The notes below the pieces were generated by a model. That model was given only the letters and a program-made list of their open reading frames with translations. It was not told the origin of the DNA and did not search any database. Shown in pieces: positions 11,700 to 63,200 of a stretch of DNA of 64,000 nt. The DNA comes from Pempheris klunzingeri (taxonomy: Eukaryota > Chordata > Actinopteri > Acropomatiformes > Pempheridae), in assembly GCF_042242105.1 (NCBI RefSeq), contig NC_092013.1, positions 6,366,730-6,430,729 of the forward strand, written 5' to 3'. Position 1 is the first letter of the stretch. Every line of letters starts with the position of its first letter. The position numbers and the translations under genes are program-made.

Positions 11700-12940
11700 A
11701 TATTATGCATGAAGGAATAATAGGGGCATGTTTTATGTATTGCTAATATTGTAATGATTGCATGATTGTGGATGAGGCTTAAGAGGAGCAATAGTGATCA
11801 TTTAGACTGGGAAACAGCGTTAAAAAGATTGCAGTAATTATGGTATGATTAAAGGGACACTGATTTTTGGTTTAGGGACAATATGAAAATTGTTGGTGCA
11901 CGGCTGAATCATATTTCATTTTATGAAAAAAACAAGACCCTCCCTAGCCTCACTTCAACTTTTACAAACAGCAATAAGACACTATGTCACAGTCTCTGTG
12001 TCCAAATGTATAGTCAGGTGCAAATTTAAATCAGCACAAATTGGCAACAGACCCACAGCCTCACATCAGCACAGAGATGGATTAGATAAACAAGAAAAAC
12101 AGCACAATACCCAAGAATCTACTACAAAGCTTCCTAATAACAATGTTTTTTTTTTAAATCTTGTTACTGTCAGGACTACATGCCCTCCCAGTATAGTGGG
12201 AAATTTGTTGACATCTCCTCATTGGGGGGGTCGCAGGATCAGCACCTTGGACAGTGATCAGGATGCGTGATCTGCAGAATATTAAAGAGGATCCAGGAAT
12301 AAAAGAATAGACTGTATATTCAGTCTATGAGGAGGACACAAGGCTGTAAACTGTAGACCCAATTTCCCGATCGACTTTTATCATAAGTGAACTTTAGACA
12401 GAGACAAATGGACTGCAGATAAGCGGGTTTGACTCGTTTTCTAATTTCCACAAATCTGTTAAATTTCATTTTACATCAGAAAATGTGGAATACTTTTATA
12501 TTAATATACTTTTCATATTCCCCTGTATTTTTATACCCTCCTGTGTATATTGTCCCTATTCTATCATCTTTTTTAAATTGTGCATACTTTTTTATGTATA
12601 TCTCAGCTCATTAGTTTACTATTTATTGTTTTATTGAAGTTCAATTTCTGCAGTTCTTTTACTTTTGCTAACTTGCTGCTGCAACATTGAATTTTCCCAC
12701 AGGGGGATTGATAAAGGAGTATCTTATCTTATCTTACAATGATATAATAGCATAATAGTTTCAGAGGATCCCTTTTAATATTAAGTACATTTTCCTGATT
12801 ATACTTGTGTAAATTTACTTTAGTAACATTTTCGTTGCATGACTTTTACTGGTCACTAAGTATTTGTACAGTGTGCCACATGAGCACTTCCACTGTAGTA
12901 AAGGATCTGAGCACTTCCTGCTCCACTGCCCGCAGCAACC
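11700..12940. other. Intergenic DNA between crybb1 and cit
   Basis: AT-rich, with no supported gene. It holds a non-LTR retrotransposon tail at 12661-12736. The 115-codon open frame at 11923-12270 has no recognisable protein character. Confidence 0.6.
12661..12736 (+). mobile_element. 3' end of a non-LTR retrotransposon
   Basis: The stretch TTGCTGCTGCAACATTGAAT, then TTTCCC and GGGATTGATAAAGG, ends in tandem TATCT units at 12719-12736. This resembles the 3' tail common in fish LINE elements. Only the tail is present, as in a 5'-truncated insertion. The clade is not assigned. Confidence 0.6.
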
Positions 12941-12953
12941 GAAAACATCTGTG

Positions 12954-13062
12954 ATTGGTCTAAACAACAGTTGGCCCCGCCCATAGAATTCCAGTCATCC
13001 AATCAAACACCGCCTTCATTCAGCAGGCTCGCGAGGTGGGAGGCGAACGCGCAAAATTTGAA
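12954..13062 (+). promoter_or_regulatory. cit: cit promoter: CCAAT boxes, GC box, CDE/CHR-like pair
   Basis: An inverted CCAAT box (ATTGG, 12954-12958), a GC box (CCCCGCCC, 12975-12982) and a direct CCAAT box (12999-13003) precede GCGCAAAATTTGAA at 13049-13062. That last string is a GCGC core, four A residues, then TTTGAA. It matches the CDE-N4-CHR layout of G2/M promoters, and read backwards TTTTGCGC is also E2F-like. Cell-cycle genes of this class pair NF-Y CCAAT boxes with a CHR bound by DREAM or MuvB complexes. The fit to a cytokinesis kinase is good; function is inferred. Confidence 0.6.
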
Positions 13063-13079
13063 AGTTGACCGGAAGCAGC

Positions 13080-13455
13080 CTTGACTGAGAGGAAAACAGT
13101 GTCCTCGTTAGCATGTCAGTGTTTTAAAAACAAAAATACAAGTAACATTACCTGCATGGCAGCCTGGTGAGTAGTCTCACACCGTATTGTTTTGTCTCTG
13201 TACATATATGCTAACTATGTGATACTCATTAAAGTCGCGTTAACGTTCGTGTTTGTTAGCAAAGTTAGCAAACGCTAGCAAACGTTAACTTGCTAGCATG
13301 CTAAAGGGACGCTTTGTTGACATTTGTTGACACTTGGTCTATTTTTACTAACTTCGTACCACTGTCATATATATCTTAGAATACGTATATGCATACTTTA
13401 CTTTACTTTGGCTCTCTGTGTGTCATTGCCTTAGGTTATCTGTAGTTAAGAAACC
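13080..13455 (+). other. cit: cit 5'UTR, split by an intron, with two uORFs
   Basis: The first, untranslated exon ends at 13166 (CCTG/GTGAGT) and joins an acceptor at 13434. A 4-codon uORF starts at 13113. A second uORF starts at 13156, crosses the splice junction, encodes 12 residues and stops at 13460-13462, four bases into the main coding sequence. The main ATG at 13456 has A at -3. The transcription start is not fixed, so inclusion of the first uORF is less sure. Confidence 0.55.
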
Positions 13456-53499
<40,044 letters not shown>

Positions 53500-55588
53500 G
53501 AGACGGCAGAGCCTCAGACCCAGCGTGGACAGAGAAATCCATCTTCGTGAAGGGGAGACCCAGTGAGAACGTCACCAACTCATGATGAAACACTGCCACA
53601 CACCAGTTTCGTCAGACAAACCCACAGAGGAAAACAACTGTAGCCGTCAGAGCAGAGAAAGAGAAATAAATAGATGTCATTAGAATCAGGTTACCTTTCT
53701 CAGTTAACTGGCCCGAGCCAATAAAGGTCGACAGAATGCCATATTTAACAGCTTTCCCAGCAGGTTTTTTTGAGACATATTTGCGCTCTGTACTCTGAGA
53801 AGGGATCTGTAATTTAATCACTTAAAAAACAAAATCTCAATCTCTCAACTTCAGACCCGACTGGGTGGGTTTTGTTAGTTTCTGAACAGTAGTGACTACA
53901 GTAGATAAGCACAGCCGTAGCAACTTTATCTGAACAAGTCAATGCCTGAATATTTACACAGTCAGTCACCAGTGAAAATGGCAGAGATTCACTCAAAATA
54001 GCATCAACACAACTGGCTCCTTTCCTCACTCAGCTCTGTCCCCAGTAGCTTCAGATCCGGGCAGCAGAGTATTGTATGTTTAAAAGCATTTCTGGCTCCA
54101 GCTTAGCTCTGACACGTCAACACACACACTCACACTCACACACACATTATCAGCTGATTACAATCATTGTCTGCTGATCTCAGTCTTCTGTCCAGACTGC
54201 GGTTCGTTACGGTGACAGAACCTGGCTGGAGCACAAATTTAAATAAATCTCAAATAAAGAACCACACAACAGATGATGGTCTGCCCTCGGATAGGTTGAC
54301 ACTAAAAAAAAAAACTGCACTACCCACAATCCTCAGCAGGACTTTCTAATCCTTCAGAACGCTATCTGACTGTAAATAGACGAGACATAATTTTATATAT
54401 ATCGAGAAGGAATTTCAAGGCTGGATAAGCCGTGTCTATTTTTGTTAAAGAAAAAAAGTGATTACGTGTCCTCTTGAATGTCCGATGAGTATTCTTTTAA
54501 CATGTCCGAAAACATCCTTCTATCAAGTGAGTGATTGTATCTGGATCCAACTCGTGTATGCACTTCCATCTGTCAAAGGCAAAACCTCAGTGCTGAACTA
54601 TATGACAGGAGGGAAAAAAAGATCATGTTTGAAGCTTACTACATAGTACTTGAGCATTTCTTTTTGTACAATGTCCCTTATATTGTATATAACCCAAAGT
54701 TGTTCAGGTGAAGATGAAAATAATCTTTGTTTGTTTCCTGAATTCCTAAATGGCATGGATATGTATATCTGAAATGAAACAGAGTGTTGTCTTCTGCTTC
54801 TGCCTCATTTGGGTTATATTTTTATTCCACAAGTTAACAACAACAACAAAGCACGTCAGTAACATCTACCTATTTGCACAGTGATTTCATATGATTATAA
54901 TTAAGAAATCTCTTCCTTTTCCTTTCATCGAGGCACTCTTGGCAAGTTAAACAGCCCGTCCACATTAAAAGACCCTAAAATCCCTCAAATTGTATTTTGG
55001 GTCTCATTGTCAAGAAGTGTACTCTTGACTTTGCCAATTTTACTTCTATATAACTTAATTTTATCTGTGGACTTGTGGTTTTTAGTAATGTTTTTAGAGT
55101 ACATGCCAATGAGACGCCGCACTTTAACTTTCCCAGAGTGTCTGTGTAACAGTAGGGCGCTCAATAGGAAGATGTTTTATTCAGCTCTGAATCCGCTGTG
55201 GTTCTTTTTTTAAAAAAAAATCTTCCTGAATGTATTTAAAGCAAGAAGGTAAAACCGATTTGTTGGTCACAAATGTTCAACAAAAAGCAGCCAATGCTAC
55301 AGATTGCACAAGCTTTCCACTGATCTCTATAGGACTCTACACTAAAGGGTTTCCCGTCCTGTTTTGTTTTATTTTTATCTTCTTTTTACTTTGCATTTCT
55401 TTTCACATGATCCTAAGTCATTATGCCGTAACGCTGGATATGATATTGATGTCTGCTAACAAATGTTTTAATAGCGTTCCCTGTAGAGATTTTGTCACGG
55501 AATATTAAATATTATAACCATTGTCTTTCACTTCTACTTTGTCTCCTTATGTTGTGCTTTTGTGCGTAATGAACAGCTATGGTGTTCT
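53500..55588 (+). other. cit: cit 3'UTR and downstream DNA
   Basis: Several AATAAA signals occur (53665, 53720, 54242, 54254), so the end of the message is not fixed. Two Pumilio-type sites are present: TGTAAATA at 54371-54378 and TGTATATA at 54684-54691. No gene is seen on either strand. Confidence 0.5.
53720..53725 (+). terminator. cit: Candidate polyadenylation signal AATAAA, cit
   Basis: One of several canonical signals after the stop at 53499; longer 3'UTR forms are equally possible. Confidence 0.35.
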
Positions 55589-56262
55589 TTAAAGGTTCAG
55601 TGGGTAACTTTTTTAAAAATATCTTTTTGTCGTATTTGTTGAAACTCACTACGTCCTGGCAGAAGTACATGAGACAGTTAATCTGTGAAAAAATCAGCTT
55701 CCTCTGACGCCTCCTGGTGCTACTAATGGCACTCAAAGGAATCCACTGTGCCTGAATGAAAACGGCCAATCAGAGCAGGGCGCATTGGGAGACGACTGAT
55801 AAAGACACAGACGACTTTATGGGTATTTTGACGGCCTGTTTGGATTCGTCCTGTCGTGCCAGATAGCGACTCCACCACTGATATGAAGCTAACGTACTGT
55901 ACGCTCAGAAAGTTGTGAATAACCAATCAGAGGCGGTCGCCGTGGAAATGAACGTCAACTCAGGCTACCAAAACCCAAGATGGCGACGCCTGTAAAGGGA
56001 AACTCAGGGCAGGACGTCACAGTGGCCACGTCCACTTCTTTAATACAGACAAAGGACGCTATGCTAGCTAACGTTAGCATCCGTGTATTGCTACTAAATC
56101 ATGTTTACTAGCCGTTAAAGACCATCCTGCATTAATATGGTGCACGTCGACAAGTGCTTCAACGACAATGTAGCAGCCACTTGATCATTTTGTAGCTTTC
56201 TCTCTCATCACCAACACAACGTTGGTCCACTGTCTTCCCTCTGTTACCAACTGCAGCTTTAA
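55589..56262. mobile_element. MITE bounded by TTAA and inverted repeats
   Basis: The left end TTAAAGGTTCAGTGGGTAAC and the complement of the right end TTAAAGCTGCAGTTGGTAAC match at 16 of 20 positions. The 674-bp element holds two CCAATCAGAG segments and has no coding capacity. The ends match those at 50211-50764 and also a lone end at about 28221-28238 in a cit intron. Confidence 0.75.
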
Positions 56263-56405
56263 TTGTTTTGTCCTTACAAACTACACACAAGAAGAGAAAA
56301 CTGGGCTTATTTGAAGCCCCTCTTTTTCCCCCCTTGTGGTTTCACTCTTGAGGCTGCCTGTGAAACAACCATTTGTCCACGTCCATTGTGTTAGAAGAGG
56401 TTAGT

Positions 56406-56415
56406 CTATTTATAG
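56406..56415. promoter_or_regulatory. Perfect MEF2-type site CTATTTATAG
   Basis: Matches the MEF2 consensus YTAWWWWTAR at all ten positions, 2.3 kb upstream of the myl2 ATG. It could be part of a distal muscle enhancer, or a TATA-like box for the open frame starting at 56448. Role inferred. Confidence 0.35.
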
Positions 56416-56998
56416 GGGTTTGATCCCGGCGCTCAGCCAACGCGACGATGGCCTGCCATTCCAGTCACAGTAGCTGCAGCGGCTGCTCGGATCAGAAACC
56501 GAGAGGAGCTGAAGGAGAAAAGTTTTCAACAATAGCATCTGCGCTGTCGGTTAACAATAACTCTCCTAATTCTGACCTCCTTGTGCACACTGGTGAGACG
56601 ACACCACTGACATCTGCTGTTGGTTCATCAACAGCATTTTATGTGACAGTGAGCGCAGGGCGGGGGCCTTTCAACGCCTCTCTTTATATAGATCGGCCTC
56701 CCTCTGTGGCCTCGCCGCCTGACCCCGGCCCACTCAGCTCATTTTCACAGACTGTCACTTTTCTTGACCTGGGAGCCACAAGTGACACCGGACGAGTTGT
56801 TAATGGCGCAGAGGGCCGCGGCACATTGTAAGGACGTGCTCAGTGTCAGCGCCGTCCCACTTGAGTATGTCGCACCTACTGCTGTTGACAACACTGGGCT
56901 TAGTTTCACAAGCTCTGTAAAGCCAGCAGCAGTGTGCAAAGTGGGTCGAAGACACCTTTTAATAAAAAGAACACGAGGAACAATTTGAGCCATGGACA

Positions 56999-57480
56999 GC
57001 TGCAGCGATTAATTGATTAGTTTAGTCAACTATTCTAATCACTTTGAGTAACTTTTTGATGCAAGTATTTTTATTGTGAAGAGCCATATCATCCACATAT
57101 ATGGCGTATCGGTATATATGCATATATGGCTTCCTTTTTCTTATTTAAAGCAGACAAACATACAAAAAGAGACCAGGAATCGCAGTGTAGTGTCTGTGAA
57201 GTGGATTATTTATCAGTTATTAACATAAGGAATAGTCTTCACATCACAAGGTGCAGAGAGAACAACGGTTTGAGTAATTTTTTTTAAAGAAAAGTCAAAA
57301 TTCTTTGATACCAGCTTCTTAAATGTGAATATTTTCTGGTTTCTTTATTCCTCTATGACAGTAAACTGACCTCACATCTTGGGCTTTGAGAAACACTGAT
57401 CGACATCTTAAACAACTAATCGATTATTCGAGAAAATAATCAAAACATTAATCGACAATGAAAATATAATTAGTTGTGGA
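56999..57480 (-). repeat. ATCGATTA-rich repeat family, copy 4
   Basis: Starts CTGCAGCGATTAATTGATTA and ends ATCGACAATG then AATTAGTTG. It includes GAAACACTGATCGACA and CGATTATTCGAGAAAATAAT, the clearest match to the copy at 24186-24470. About 190 bp near 57063-57270 looks inserted. Confidence 0.7.
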
Positions 57481-58526
57481 GGCGAGACGGTCAGATATTT
57501 CATCGGTATGATCGTCAGCGCGTTTACCTTTGTAGAATAAATGAGGTTCCATAAATAAATAGTGTGTGCCACGCGTGCTGTACTGTGACTTTGTAGGCGC
57601 CAATCACGTGAAGAAGCATGTGAGAAATGTGACTCAGGTTGGCCTGAGCGCCGTCCTGACAGGTCAGTAAATTACACTCAATGAGCTGGTGATTTCCACA
57701 CACTCTTGTCACGTTCTTTTATCCAATGAGGACAAGAAATGATCAGAATATTAAATCAAAAACTGAAAGTAGATCAGTTTCTTCAAATAGACCTTAAGAT
57801 GTTAATATGTTTTAACATCTATTTTTACTTTTATTTTACATTTATTTAAGTATCTGTAATTTATTTGTCATTTCATAACAGATGTGTGGATGTAGTTCCT
57901 TCATGTTACATGTTACATATACAGATAATTAAATGCATCCATAAAATTATCAATTTAGACTAAGATTGAATGAAAAATAAGACATTATATCCACTTATTT
58001 ATATACTTATTTATTAATTAATCCAAGGTCCTGTTTGAGGTATTTATTAAATAAATGTGTAATGTGTTTCACCCACATTAACACCAGTTACATCACAGTT
58101 ATATTCAATGTGTTAGATGGGGGCAGACTTGTCTTCACATCCTTTAATATCACCTCGGACTGTTTCAAAATACCCAGTTACTGAATTTTTAGATTTCTGA
58201 ATTTATGTCCAAAAAAGGAAGAAAACTGCTGAATTTCTGCCAAATTCAGAACAATTCTGTGACTATATCTGAAATGTGTTGGATGTCAGGCTTGGCTTCT
58301 TTAAAACCATCGCAGCAGGTTTCTCTCTCTGTCTCTGGTCTTGTCGTTGTGTCGTCACTTTCTCTGAGTCGATATCACGGCGTTCTGAGGCGAAGCTACG
58401 GTGAAGACAAAGGGCACTTTAAAGTGATTAAGTGCTTTAACCTTCAGTCTGCTCTTGATATTCTAAACCAGTTATTCCACTGTCTTCGTCCAATGTCAAT
58501 CACAACAAAAGGGCCAATACACAGGG

Positions 58527-58548
58527 GTGTGTGTGTGTGTGTGTGTGT
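58527..58548. repeat. (TG)n microsatellite
   Basis: About 11 TG units roughly 70 bp upstream of the myl2 TATA-like box. Confidence 0.9.
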
Positions 58549-58616
58549 TTTATGCGAGCATACTGTATGTGCTGTATGAAGCATCATTTACCTGTCACTT
58601 CCTAAAGAGGACATAG

Positions 58617-58626
58617 TTTATAAATA
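58617..58626 (+). promoter_or_regulatory. myl2: myl2 TATA-like box (TTTATAAATA)
   Basis: Lies 101-110 bp upstream of the ATG, giving an expected 5'UTR of about 70-80 nt. The A/T-rich core also resembles a MEF2 site, which would suit a muscle promoter. The start site is inferred. Confidence 0.5.
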
Positions 58627-58726
58627 TCGTCCAGTAGAGCTGAGGGTTGGGGCTACAAAAGGCTACCCACAATCTCCCCATTGTTCACTGGCATCATTGT
58701 TGGTCTGACCCCCCAGCTGCTCAGCC

Positions 58727-58736
58727 ATGGTAAGTC

Positions 58737-58772
<36 letters not shown>

Positions 58773-61133
58773 TGCGTGCGTGTTAGTGTTGTTCGATGGT
58801 GCAGGGACAGCTATGGGACAGGTTTTCTAAGCTTCAAAGATGCCAAACTTTATTTTGTACAGATGAGTGCAGTGGTTTAATACTCTGATCTGTATATTTA
58901 TATCATCTACAGTATAGATTTAATATTTCAACATTTTCAAGTTTAATTTTTACCAACTTTTCACCGGACATTGAATGTGTTGCTTTGCACTGGCTGCATT
59001 TAATGATTGTTAAATGATTTAAAGGGGAGAATAATCAGTGTTTGAGGTACTTGAATGATACGTGTCAACAGTCAACTCACCTCTGCAGGTTGGGATCCTC
59101 AATGCAGCAATTTTCCACCATTTATAAACTGCATTTTCCGTTATTATTACGCCGTTCCTGCCCCATTCATAAAGAACCTTTATTCAACTAGGAAGTCACA
59201 TTGAGATTAAAACCTCTTTTTAACTGCCAACTAACAGCATCCAACAAATAACTTGAAATCACAGCAGCAACAACATCTATGACAAAAACACATTACATGA
59301 CACAAATAAGGTGGCAATATTTAGATATGTGTTTATTGGTTGAAGTTTATTGCTGCTGGCTGACGTGTAGGTTTACCTGAACTGACATGTAGTCTAGCGT
59401 CTGCCTCATCTCTCCTCCTCCTCCTCCTCCTCCTCCTCCTCTCTTTGTGCCAAAAGGCCCCCAAGAAAGCCAAGAAGAGGACAGCAGAGGGAGCCAACTC
59501 CAATGTGTTCTCCATGTTCGAGCAGGCTCAGATCCAGGAATTTAAAGAGGTGAGAGCTGCTGATTTGCATTTGGCCGAGAGTGGCACGAGAACGTATGAA
59601 TATGCATGTTAGCTCACTATGTCAAGCAACATGACTCAAAGGGTTTTCGGTCTGAATATAAGGCGACACATGCAGAGGTCTCTGCGTCTTCCTCCCTCCA
59701 CATCCTCGTCTGTCTTTCTGTTTCCATTGTTCATCGGTGTAGTATGTCCACCTGTCTATTTTCCTGTCCCGCGCTTGGCAGCAGAGAGGCCTGAGGTATG
59801 CTGGTATGAGGGTCAGTGGTGCCCAGACATCCAGACTGTGTCATCAGTGATTAGGCTGCAGATAAACTGCTGGGCATGCCCTGGATGCCGGGCTAAACCC
59901 TGGGGGGCTCGCAGGTTATAAATACTTGACAGTGTTCACCTATAAAGATGGCACACAAAGCATTCAAGGGAAGAAAGAAAGAGAATCTAAAACATTGTGA
60001 TTGGATTGTAAGTGGGCTGAAAGCATGCAGCTGCAGTCTGTTTGCAAGGCGGAGACTCATGTATGTGCTCTGACCTCAGGCCTTCACCATCATGGACCAG
60101 AACAGAGACGGCTTCATCGACAAGAACGATCTGAGGGACACTTTTGCTGCTCTCGGTACGTTTGACACCACCCACATTCAGCCTTACAAGACGTTGGATT
60201 TGTTTTTTAGTGTCTTCAGAGTGGCTGCAGGTCAAAGATGGCGGCCTCAGAGGAGTGATCCTTAAAATGGAGCAAAAACAGATGCGTTTTCTCGATACGC
60301 AGCATGTTGTTCTTGCTCATGTTGAATGTTTGCTGCTGTAGGACGCCTCAATGTGAAACAGGAAGAGATTGACGAGATGCTCAAAGAGGCTCCCGGCCCA
60401 ATCAACTTTACCGTCTTCCTCACCATGTTTGGTGAGAAGCTGAAAGGTAAGAATGATTCAAATCAATCACAAAAACTAAAAGTAGAGTATTAATGTTATT
60501 TGAGGGGCATTTTGTACTGACTGTGTGATTGTGTCCAGGTGCTGATCCAGAGGAGACCATCCTCAACGCGTTTAAAGTCTTCGACCCTGAGGGGAAAGGC
60601 GTGCTGAGGAAGGACTAGTAAGTGACTCAACGCTCTGCCCTCCACTCAATTAGCGATATGCAAATTCCCTGAAAGGATTGCTGCGTAAGCTTTCGCTTGC
60701 AATTTACGACTGCAATCATTCATCCCAGTGCAGCTCCACAATGAGCAGAGCTGCCATGTTCTCCATGTTTCCCTCTGGCCTCGTCCCCTCATGTCTTTTT
60801 CTTTTCTCTTACTTCCTGCTCAGCGTGACACAGATGTTGACAACACAAGCAGACCGATTCACCCCTGAAGAGGTACGTTGAGGTCCTTTTATGTCAGGTT
60901 GCTTTTGTCCACATGGGTAAGTCCCAAAAAGTACAAGGGGACGACAAACGCCACCGTCACCTTTTCGTCCACACTCAGCTATGGTGTTGATAAAAGGGAT
61001 GGTAATGTGTGTTTTTATTGTTGGTTAGATGGAGCAGATGTTCACTGCCTTCCCCCCAGATGTGGCAGGAAACCTGGACTACAAGAACCTGGTTCACATC
61101 ATTACCCACGGAGAGGAAAAGGACCAGGAGTGA
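58727..61133 (+). CDS. myl2: Myosin regulatory light chain 2, slow/cardiac type
   Basis: Exons: 58727-58729 (ATG only), 59457-59549, 60080-60155, 60342-60446, 60539-60617, 60824-60872, 61029-61133; 169 aa, complete. It binds the IQ site of the myosin heavy-chain neck in the sarcomere and tunes contraction through N-terminal phosphorylation. The sequence starts [20 protein letters not shown], with the basic stretch and phosphorylatable Ser. EF-hand 1 has the loop [12 protein letters not shown], intact for Ca/Mg binding; the later EF-hands are degenerate, as in the family. [19 protein letters not shown] and [16 protein letters not shown] favour MYL2 over the fast-muscle MYLPF. The one-codon first exon is a feature of this gene family. 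Which teleost copy (a or b) it is cannot be told. Confidence 0.93.
58739..58770. repeat. (TG)n microsatellite
   Basis: Sixteen TG units starting 9 nt after the first myl2 donor. Confidence 0.95.
59412..59443 (+). repeat. myl2: (CTC)n trinucleotide repeat in a splice acceptor
   Basis: About ten CTC units form the polypyrimidine tract of the acceptor at 59456, which joins myl2 exon 2. Confidence 0.93.
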
Positions 61134-61463
61134 ACCTCTCTGTCGTCATGTTCACCACATAGAAAGAGCGTCTTCAGCCCCGCACATGACTTGAAAGTGA
61201 CCCGCTGCCCTTGAAGGAGATACGGACTGTGGTGTATTTGTGTATCAGTGTGTTGGCTGCTTTGTCTCACGACAAAATGTTCACCTCTAGAAAAAAAAAA
61301 ACGGACTACTGACAGCTTCAGCATAGTGAGCGGTCAAGCTCCATTTCACACTCACCCAAGACGAATTAAATTGTTTTTCCATATCATTTTATACACTCAA
61401 AACCACCTGACTTTATTTTTCATAGGAAAAAAAATCATTTGTTAGGTCTGTGCATGTTCGTCT

Positions 61464-61469
61464 AATAAA
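61464..61469 (+). terminator. myl2: Polyadenylation signal AATAAA, myl2
   Basis: A canonical signal about 330 nt after the stop codon, with a T-rich stretch at about 61500 downstream. Confidence 0.75.
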
Positions 61470-61509
61470 AGTTTTCAAAGACACAAGCCTTCTCGGTCTC
61501 ATTTTTTAA

Positions 61510-62262
61510 AGACAGTGAGGGAAACAGCAGAGACTATTCAAAAGGTTATTTTCCTGTGAGTGGTGCTCATACAGTATGTTTATGGGATAATCGGATTACA
61601 GCTTGAACCCACGTCTATACCAGCTAGTCATTTAATTCCATATTAGGTAGTGAATGTGTGTACTTGAGAGTAGCGGATGTGCGGTTGGTGGTCCTCTGAA
61701 ATCCCCAAGGGATTAAACCAAAACACTTGTGTGGCTTTGTTTGTGTGTGTGTATTTGCGTGCACAAGGTGTAGGATGTGTGTGTGTGCTGTACAATGTTT
61801 GGCTACTGAAACAGAGGACTTTAGGGAGATAAAGCCCTGCTGTTATTTTAGGGCTGTGATGATGTGAGGGTAATGCTACGCTGTGGAGTTTGGGCGGCAG
61901 CCACACGGCAGGAGGCCACCGAGTGATCCTTACCACCCTCACCTATCCCACTTGCCAGACCTTGGTGGGGTGATGCAGAGAGGGTGAAAATCCCCGGTTG
62001 CTCCAGCTGGAGGTCTATGGGGGGTGGGGAGAGTACTCGTCAACCAAAGACTGAAGTATTGTCTTCTGGGGAGCACACATGAAGGGAATGGTGAGAGATA
62101 AGTGCTCGGATCAACTCGGACATTTGAGCTCACGTCACGCGGCGAAGCCTCCAGGAACAGACTGTAGCCACTGAAGGAGGAAACTTGGGCCGTGGGGGGA
62201 AATAGCACTTTGTCCTTTTAACCCAGGTTGTAACTTCTGGCACAAATGAATGACAGTTATCT
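61510..62262. other. Intergenic DNA downstream of myl2
   Basis: No gene is seen. Contains degenerate TG-rich sequence near 61740-61790 and otherwise nothing recognised. Confidence 0.5.
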
Positions 62263-62405
62263 TAATAATAATAATAATACATTTTATTTTTAGGGCGCCT
62301 TTCAAAGCTCACAAGGTCGCCGTACAGAATACAAATAAAACATACAATATAATAGATAAAACAGGTATAAAAACAAGCAATAAAATAAATCTGCACTGCA
62401 TAAAG
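62263..62405 (+). repeat. (AAT)n run and interspersed repeat end
   Basis: An AATAAT run (to about 62279) leads into ATTTTATTTTTAGGGCGCCT and TTCAAAGCTCACAAGGTCGC then CGTACAG. I recognise this as a common fish repeat terminus. Class not assigned. Confidence 0.5.
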
Positions 62406-62409
62406 CTGC

Positions 62410-63200
62410 TTAAAGCTGCACTAATCAATATTCTTAATATTAACAATGTATGAAATAACTATGAGTAATGCGTATTTTTGTATTTGTACTGACAAACTTC
62501 TCTCAGCTCTACAAAAATTGTTTTATTGTTTTATCTCATTGTTTAGGTCTTGTTCTTATTAACCTCGTTTCCAGCAGCAGTAGGCGTTTGTTTTCGGCCA
62601 ACAATAGATAAACCCACTGTACAAATCCAGCAACAAACGGCAAACCCACGCATTTAGCAAAGAGCTGGTGAACATAGTGGAGCATTTAGCAGCTAAAGAG
62701 TCAAATATTTCCCTCAGGAGTTGGTGGAGACCAAAAACAGAGCTAAAGGTTCAGTTTGTAGGATTTAAGCGGATCTATTGGTAAAAATGCAATCTGATAT
62801 TCATAATTATGACCTGAAATGAAACCTGAAATTTGAAACCTGAAATGATCACCTGAAAGAGCTGTTGTGTTTTCATTACCTCAGAACGAGCCCTTTATAT
62901 CTACATCCAGGAGCCCGGAGCAGACAAACAGGGCTTTTCGCATTTTTACACTGAAGTGGCAGCTTGAATTTGTTGGTGCAAATGCACAGATTGGAAAAAA
63001 ATGAAGAACACCGAAGAGAAATACCATTGTTTGTTGTTTCCTTGTTGGCCACCGTAGCTTCGCCTACACGCTTGGAAAATAAAGGCAGATCTCACCATCA
63101 GATGCCCCTAAATCCTGCAAATTGGTCATTTAAAAAGTGAGTAAATATTGGTATTTAATTCATGCTAATGTTGCTCCGTATCTGCTGGATGTGAGAACTG
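62410..63200 (+). repeat. Dispersed fish repeat, copy A2, split by an insertion
   Basis: Begins TTAAAGCTGCACTAATCAAT and shares TTTAGCAGCTAAAGAG, GAGTTGGTGGAGACC and TTGCTCCGTA..CTGCT with copy A1 at 3803-4242. The last landmark is separated from the others by an element at 62744-63132. Confidence 0.7.
62744..63132. mobile_element. MITE nested inside repeat A2
   Basis: The left end reads AGTTTGTAGGATTTAAGCGG then ATCTATTGG. The complement of the right end reads AATTTGCAGGATTTAGGGGC then ATCTGATGG. It is about 389 bp, non-coding, with ends typical of an abundant teleost MITE. Confidence 0.7.

Larger units (their letters stand above)
56263..58616. other. Intergenic DNA upstream of myl2
   Basis: Holds a perfect MEF2-type site (56406-56415), a 127-codon ATG open frame (56448-56831) of unknown status, and an ATCGATTA-family repeat (56999-57480). 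No spliced gene is recognised. Confidence 0.5.

Noticed and set aside
54167-55508. Short frames downstream of cit
   Set aside because: AT-rich 3'UTR or intergenic sequence with no family signal.
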